DNA from: Acidobacteriaceae bacterium
GTDB taxonomy: Bacteria; Acidobacteriota; Terriglobia; Terriglobales; Acidobacteriaceae
Length of the DNA: 64,000 nucleotides
Direction: 5' to 3'
Assembly (NCBI GenBank): GCA_003134855.1
Contig: PLCS01000014.1
Location: forward strand, 338 to 64,337
The position numbers and the translations under genes are program-made. Below the pieces are notes generated by a model that saw nothing but the letters and a program-made list of their open reading frames with translations, was not told the origin of the DNA and did not search any database. The stretch's first letter is position 1. The number at the start of each line of letters is the position of its first letter. Shown one piece after another: positions 59,670-64,000 of this stretch.

Positions 59670-61070
59670 GTGACGACACTTATCAGCAATCGAACTCGTT
59701 CCCTCGTGTGGGAAGATGAAGCGCCCGCAGAGCCTCGCTTGCGGCGCATGGGGCAGACTGTACCCCCGACACGGCGCGCGCTACCCGCCATGCCGCTGGA
59801 TAGCTCCGGCCCGGACGACGATGACTCACCACCGATGAAGGCGGACCGCAAGGGCGGAGGCCGCTTAGAGCGCCCGCGCAACCGCTGGTGGCGTCCGGCG
59901 AGCACGGCGGGGCGCGTGCTTTTGCTGCTCGCAACGCTGGCTGTGCTGGGCGGCCTCGCTACTGCTGCTTATCTTCTCAAGAGCTATCTGGACCGCGACG
60001 AGCGCTTCCGCATTGCCGGGGCGGGTAACATCGCGGCCAGCGGGCTCACCGAGGTCAGCCGCGCGGAGATGCTGCCGGTCTTCGGCGAAGACATCGGGCG
60101 CAATATCTTCTTTGTTCCCTTGAGTGAACGGCGCAGGCAACTGGAACAACTGCCCTGGGTTGAGCGGGCTACAGTGATGCGCCTGCTGCCGGACCAGATT
60201 CGCGTCTCGGTGGTGGAGCGGCAGCCGGTGGCCTTTGTGCGCCTGGGGCAGCAGATAGGCCTGGTGGACGCAAGCGGCGTTCTGCTCACCATGCCGGCGG
60301 CCATGATGGCCCAGCGGCACTATTCCTTCCCGGTGGTGACCGGCTTTGACGCTCACGACCCACTCGCATCGCGCAAGGCGCGCATGGCGGTCTATCAGCG
60401 CTTGCTGGCCGAACTGGACTCGAACGGGCAACAGCTCTCCGAACAAATCTCGGAGATCGACTTGACCGATCCCGCGGACGCCAAGGTACTCATGCCAGAG
60501 CAGGGCGGGGACATTTTGGCCCACTTCGGCGAAGACCAATTTCTTGAGCGCTACCAGCGCTACAAGGCGCACATCAGTGAGTGGCGTCAGCAGTATCCCA
60601 AGCTGGCGGCGGTGGATTTGCGTTATGAGCAGAAGGTGGTGCTGGAGATGGCGGCTGGAACCAACGTGGCGCAAGCCGCGGCCGAGGAGCAGAGCGCGGT
60701 CACGACCGGCGACGGCAAGCCCTCCGATGGGCAGACCGCGGGCGAATCTCCTGAAAAGCAGCCATCAGCCCCCGTTGATTCCGCCGGCGCAATCTCCGGG
60801 CTAAAGCCCGGAGCTACCGCTCTTGCCGGCAAGCCGCGGTCGAATGCTCCAGTGAAGCCAGGCAAGGCGGGCTCAAAGCCGGTGGCAAATCGCTCGACCA
60901 AGCCAATCAATTCCACGGCGCATAAGAACCCAAAAGCCGTAAAGGTCTCCGCTGAGAAGGCGGCAAAGACAAAGAAGCGCGCGGAGGCCAAACCCGCCGC
61001 GTTGAACGTGAACAGGCAGAAGAGTGCCCCAACCATACGTCCGGCCATGTCAGCCGGAATAGGCCAGTGA
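59670..61070 (+). CDS. ftsQ: Cell division protein FtsQ with long C-terminal tail
   Basis: A 466-residue bitopic division protein. A cytoplasmic Pro/acidic N-terminus (1-80) is followed by one membrane helix (82-104), the periplasmic POTRA domain (about 112-190; FRIAGAGNIAASG ... WVERATVMRLLPDQIRVSVVERQPVAFV) and the FtsQ beta domain to about 345. FtsQ links early and late divisome proteins. The last about 120 residues form a Lys/Ala/Pro-rich disordered tail, unusual for the family, and include a 20-base hairpin repeat (60794-60813). The GTG start at 59670 is uncertain; ATGs at 59748 and 59790 are alternatives. The stop overlaps ftsA. Confidence 0.9.
   Translation: MTTLISNRTRSLVWEDEAPAEPRLRRMGQTVPPTRRALPAMPLDSSGPDDDDSPPMKADRKGGGRLERPRNRWWRPASTAGRVLLLLATLAVLGGLATAAYLLKSYLDRDERFRIAGAGNIAASGLTEVSRAEMLPVFGEDIGRNIFFVPLSERRRQLEQLPWVERATVMRLLPDQIRVSVVERQPVAFVRLGQQIGLVDASGVLLTMPAAMMAQRHYSFPVVTGFDAHDPLASRKARMAVYQRLLAELDSNGQQLSEQISEIDLTDPADAKVLMPEQGGDILAHFGEDQFLERYQRYKAHISEWRQQYPKLAAVDLRYEQKVVLEMAAGTNVAQAAAEEQSAVTTGDGKPSDGQTAGESPEKQPSAPVDSAGAISGLKPGATALAGKPRSNAPVKPGKAGSKPVANRSTKPINSTAHKNPKAVKVSAEKAAKTKKRAEAKPAALNVNRQKSAPTIRPAMSAGIGQ
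60794..60813. repeat. Hairpin repeat inside ftsQ (CTCCGGGCT / AGCCCGGAG)
   Basis: A perfect nine-base inverted repeat in the coding sequence of the FtsQ tail (reading S-G-L-K-P-G-A). Similar GGGCTAAAGCCC hairpins are normally intergenic, so this looks like a repeat absorbed into a disordered coding region. Confidence 0.6.
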
Positions 61071-62284
61071 GTGAGATGAGCCAGAGGCAAGACAATCTGA
61101 TCGTGGCGCTGGACATCGGCAGCGCGTGGACCCGCGTGCTGGCGGCGGAGTTGTATGAAGGTGCGCCGCGCTACTGCGGGCATGGAGTAGTGGCGTCTGC
61201 GGGGATGCGCAAGGGGCTGATCGCCGAGCTTGGCCCGGCCGCCAAGTCGGTGAAGGCAGCGATTGAGCAGGCCGAGTTTGTGGCCAGCGCCAACATCGGC
61301 GAGTGCGTGGTGGGCGTGGGTGGACCGCACATTCGCGGACTCAACACCAACGGCGGAATCGAGCTGGGCGGCCGCATGCGCGAGATCGACGCGGAGGATG
61401 TGCGCAGCGCCGTCGAGCGGGCGCGGGCCGTGGAGCGGCCTCCAGACCGCGAGATTCTGCACCTGCTGCGCCGCCAGTTCATCCTCGACGGCCAGCCGGG
61501 CATCTTCGACCCGGTGGGCATGGTGGGTAAGAGGCTGGAAGTCGAGTTGCACATCGCCACCTGCTCCGGCAGCGCGCTTCAGAGTTCAGTCACCTGCGTC
61601 AATCGCGCCGGCCTGGAAGTGACGGAAGCCATTCTGGAATCGATTGCCGCCGCCGAGGCCGTGCTTTCGGCCGACGAGCGGGAGCTGGGCGTCTGCCTGC
61701 TGGACATCGGCTGCCACTCCAGCGATCTGGTGGTGTTCTTCGAAGGCGCGGTGGTGCATACGGGCTCCGTTCCGATTGGCGGACAGCACTTTACCAACGA
61801 CCTAGCGGTGGGCCTGCAGGTGCCTGTGGCAATGGCCGAGGAGTTGAAGTGCCGGTACGGTAACGTGGTGGTGACGGATGTGCCGCAGAACGAGGACATA
61901 GAGATTGCCAACCCTCAGCCGCAGATGCTGAGCCTGCGCAGGATGGCCGAGATCCTGGAGCCGCGGGGCTGCGAACTGCTTCAATACGTCAAAGAGAACC
62001 TGCGCCATGGCGGTGTGCTGGAGGCCCTGGGCGCGGGCTGCGTGCTCACTGGCGGCGGGGCGATGCTGCCCGGTATGCTCGACATTACCGAGAGCCAGTT
62101 GCGGGTTCCGGCGCGCACCGGACTTCCGGTTCGCCTCTCGCAATTGCCCGGCGGGATGGTCCATCCGAGCTTTTCCGTGGCGATTGGCATGATTCTTTAT
62201 GCCAATCGCACACGATCGAATCTGGTAGAAGAGAGCACCACATGGCGCTCCAGGGTGCGCGCCGCTTTTGCAGGAAGTTTTTAA
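61067..62284 (+). CDS. ftsA: Cell division protein FtsA
   Basis: A 405-residue actin-like ATPase that tethers FtsZ to the membrane. IVALDIGSAWTRVLAAEL is phosphate loop 1, ELGVCLLDIGCHSSDLVVFFEGAVVHTGSVPIGGQHFTNDLAVGL the phosphate-2 and SHS2-following region, GCVLTGGGAMLPGM the adenosine motif and the last residues (TTWRSRVRAAFAGSF) the amphipathic membrane-targeting helix. The start is GTG 61067 or ATG 61076, both overlapping ftsQ. ftsZ follows after 57 bases. Confidence 0.97.
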   Translation: MSEMSQRQDNLIVALDIGSAWTRVLAAELYEGAPRYCGHGVVASAGMRKGLIAELGPAAKSVKAAIEQAEFVASANIGECVVGVGGPHIRGLNTNGGIELGGRMREIDAEDVRSAVERARAVERPPDREILHLLRRQFILDGQPGIFDPVGMVGKRLEVELHIATCSGSALQSSVTCVNRAGLEVTEAILESIAAAEAVLSADERELGVCLLDIGCHSSDLVVFFEGAVVHTGSVPIGGQHFTNDLAVGLQVPVAMAEELKCRYGNVVVTDVPQNEDIEIANPQPQMLSLRRMAEILEPRGCELLQYVKENLRHGGVLEALGAGCVLTGGGAMLPGMLDITESQLRVPARTGLPVRLSQLPGGMVHPSFSVAIGMILYANRTRSNLVEESTTWRSRVRAAFAGSF

Positions 62285-62341
62285 CCGCAATCATTCGAAG
62301 TTAGATCATTCGAGGTCAGGAAGCAGGAGGACGGAGCCCAA

Positions 62342-63826
62342 ATGGAAGAGCAGAAGAGTGAAGGCGGAGAGATGCGCATTCAATATCACGAGGAGAGCCC
62401 GCGCGGCGCGCGCATCAAGGTCATCGGCGTAGGCGGAGGCGGCGGCAACGCCGTCAATCGCATGATCCAGGCCCGTTTGGAGGGTGTGGAGTTTATTGCC
62501 GCCAACACCGATGTGCAGGCGCTCAAGGTCTCCCATGCGCCGGTCAAGCTGCAACTTGGCGTCCGGCTCACCTCCGGGTTGGGCGCAGGGGCTAATCCCG
62601 ACGTGGGACGGCGCGCCGCTTTGGAAGACTCGGAAAAGATCATCGAAGCCCTGGAAGGCGCGGACATGGTCTTCGTGACCGCCGGCCTGGGCGGCGGAAC
62701 GGGCACGGGCGCCGCGCCGGTGATCGCCTCGCTGGCCAGCGAGATGGGCATTTTGACCGTGGCCGTGGTCACCTGTCCCTTCGGCTTCGAGGGCAAGCGC
62801 CGCCAGCGGCAGGCCGAGCAAGGCTTGAAGGAACTGCTGGAAAGCGTTGACACGATGATTGTTATCCCCAACGAGAAGCTGCTGGCCGTGGCCAAGGACG
62901 CCGGCTTCTTTGAGAGCTTTCGCATCGCCGACGACGTGCTGCGCCAGGGCGTGCAAGGCATCAGCGACATTATCACCATCCCCGGCATCATCAACCGCGA
63001 CTTTGCCGACGTGAAGACCACCATGGCCGGCATGGGCCACGCGGTGATGGGCACGGCGGTGCGCTCGGGCGAGAATCGCGCCATGGAAGCGGCCCAGGCG
63101 GCGATGGCCTCGCCGCTGCTCGAAGCCGGCGCCATCGACGGCGCGCGTGGCATCCTCATCAACATCACCGGATCAAGCTCGCTCAAGCTCTCCGAGGTCA
63201 ACGTGGCCTCGTCGCTCATCCAGTCCGCAGCTCACGAGGACGCGAACATCATCTTTGGCGCCGTGCTGGACGAGAAGATGGGCGAAGACGTCAAGATTAC
63301 CGTCATCGCCACCGGCTTTCGCAACCAGATGCCGGAGCGGCGCGAACGTATGTTGAGCGTGCTAGAGCCGTCCGTGGTTTCGATTCCGCTGGATTCCGCG
63401 CCGATGGCCTCGGTTCCTCTGGCTGCGCCTGAAAACAGGCTTCCGGCGACTCCTTCCACCTCTGCTTCCGCGCCGGTTCTTGCGCCCGCATCTCCGCCGC
63501 GCTTCCTCTCGCAAGATGAAGAGCCGGAAGACGCGGTCGAAGCCGAGGAGGTGGCAGAACCAGAGGAAGATGATGGGCCAACCTATTATTCTGCCACCGC
63601 GCCTTCTGCCCCGAACTCAGCCGACGCTGAGCCCGAGCGTGTCGAAACGGACAGAGAACTTCAACAGGAGGAGATGGAAGCGGCTGCCAAGCCTGCAAGA
63701 CCGAAGTTTGCCGAATTGTCCGAGGAGCCGGCCTACACCCCGCCGCCTAGTGAATACGTAGAGACCAACGTTGAGACGCAGCCGGATCTGGAGAAGCCAA
63801 CATTTCTGCGGCGGCTGGGGTTTTAG
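62342..63826 (+). CDS. ftsZ: Cell division protein FtsZ
   Basis: A 494-residue tubulin-like GTPase that forms the division ring. [17 protein letters not shown] and the GTP signature [10 protein letters not shown] are intact, and the T7 loop [15 protein letters not shown] holds the catalytic aspartates. After residue 330 comes a long Pro/Glu/Ser-rich linker of about 150 residues, longer than in most FtsZ, and the conserved C-terminal peptide [13 protein letters not shown] that binds FtsA. AGGAGG precedes the ATG. The last 174 bases of the window after it hold no gene that I can support. Confidence 0.98.
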   Translation: MEEQKSEGGEMRIQYHEESPRGARIKVIGVGGGGGNAVNRMIQARLEGVEFIAANTDVQALKVSHAPVKLQLGVRLTSGLGAGANPDVGRRAALEDSEKIIEALEGADMVFVTAGLGGGTGTGAAPVIASLASEMGILTVAVVTCPFGFEGKRRQRQAEQGLKELLESVDTMIVIPNEKLLAVAKDAGFFESFRIADDVLRQGVQGISDIITIPGIINRDFADVKTTMAGMGHAVMGTAVRSGENRAMEAAQAAMASPLLEAGAIDGARGILINITGSSSLKLSEVNVASSLIQSAAHEDANIIFGAVLDEKMGEDVKITVIATGFRNQMPERRERMLSVLEPSVVSIPLDSAPMASVPLAAPENRLPATPSTSASAPVLAPASPPRFLSQDEEPEDAVEAEEVAEPEEDDGPTYYSATAPSAPNSADAEPERVETDRELQQEEMEAAAKPARPKFAELSEEPAYTPPPSEYVETNVETQPDLEKPTFLRRLGF

Positions 63827-64000
63827 GTGACCAATTTGTATCGCAATGGGCCGCAGAGGCGTATAGTGCAATATAGCTCTAAAAATGCAAGGCTGCCTCT
63901 TGCGCCGACAGACAGTGCGCCGGGATCAGAGTTGGCTTCTCGCAACAGGGGCTGTAAGCTGTTTGCGAAGTGGCCGATAAGAGTGGTATTCCGGTTGTGA

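Noticed and set aside
61263-61622. Open frame inside ftsA in another phase
   Set aside because: Ser/Trp/Arg-rich shadow frame of ftsA.
63970-64000. Possible start of a further gene (GTG-GCC-GAT-AAG...)
   Set aside because: Only ten codons are visible, with no ribosome site; too little to call.
63827-64000. tRNA or small RNA after ftsZ
   Set aside because: No cloverleaf, conserved T-loop or terminator hairpin could be found.

Overview
The window reads as chromosomal DNA of an Acidobacteriota bacterium, most likely Terriglobia/Acidobacteriaceae. This is inferred from high-GC coding sequence, a diderm cell-wall and division gene set together with HemQ, a large complex I operon, GH3 and GH30 glycosidases, PadR-HAAS genes and many intergenic hairpin repeats. 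No rRNA, tRNA or CRISPR array was recognised.

Layout. 0-4.9 kb: a TPR membrane protein, then a less GC-rich accessory patch with heptamer repeats, an IS21-like end remnant, a Shedu (SduA) defence nuclease and a divergent protein with a possible HEPN motif and a Cys-rich tail. 4.9-16.2 kb: an exopolysaccharide locus with a sugar epimerase, a Wzz-Wza fusion, a membrane protein, an O-antigen ligase/polymerase, a HigBA toxin-antitoxin pair, a MurJ-type flippase and two GT4 glycosyltransferases. 16.2-30.7 kb (minus strand): a complex I operon in the order nuoA-C-D-(unknown)-EF-(hicAB)-G-H-J-K-L-M-N. NuoE and NuoF are fused, nuoB and nuoI are absent, and a HicAB module sits in front of nuoG beside a 48-bp duplicate of the nuoG start. 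31-37.4 kb: a small unknown protein, a PadR regulator with its HAAS membrane partner, an acyltransferase and a secreted GH3 enzyme. 37.5-41 kb: dnaE. 41-43 kb: an accessory patch with a TIR-like defence protein between two direct hairpin repeats, and a DUF433 antitoxin with a broken DUF5615 toxin. 43.1-48.8 kb: heme genes (hemX, hemA, hemC, hemD, then nth and hemQ). 49.1-55.3 kb: DedA, inositol-3-phosphate synthase, a VapC remnant, a membrane SpoIIE-type phosphatase and an M48 peptidase. 55.3-63.9 kb: a RES-Xre toxin-antitoxin pair, then murC, a Tat-exported GH30 enzyme, ftsQ, ftsA and ftsZ.

How it works together. The housekeeping blocks (respiration, heme, replication, envelope and division) are interrupted by defence and toxin-antitoxin modules: five TA loci or remnants plus Shedu and a TIR-like protein in 64 kb. 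Many of these lie beside intergenic repeats. The most distinctive repeat is a hairpin with constant flanks (GTGGTTTCCCA and TGGGGCAC) and a stem whose sequence changes from copy to copy while staying complementary. The polysaccharide export gene has a perfect FNR-type palindrome upstream, and the higBA promoter appears to give a leaderless toxin mRNA with a palindromic operator inside the promoter.
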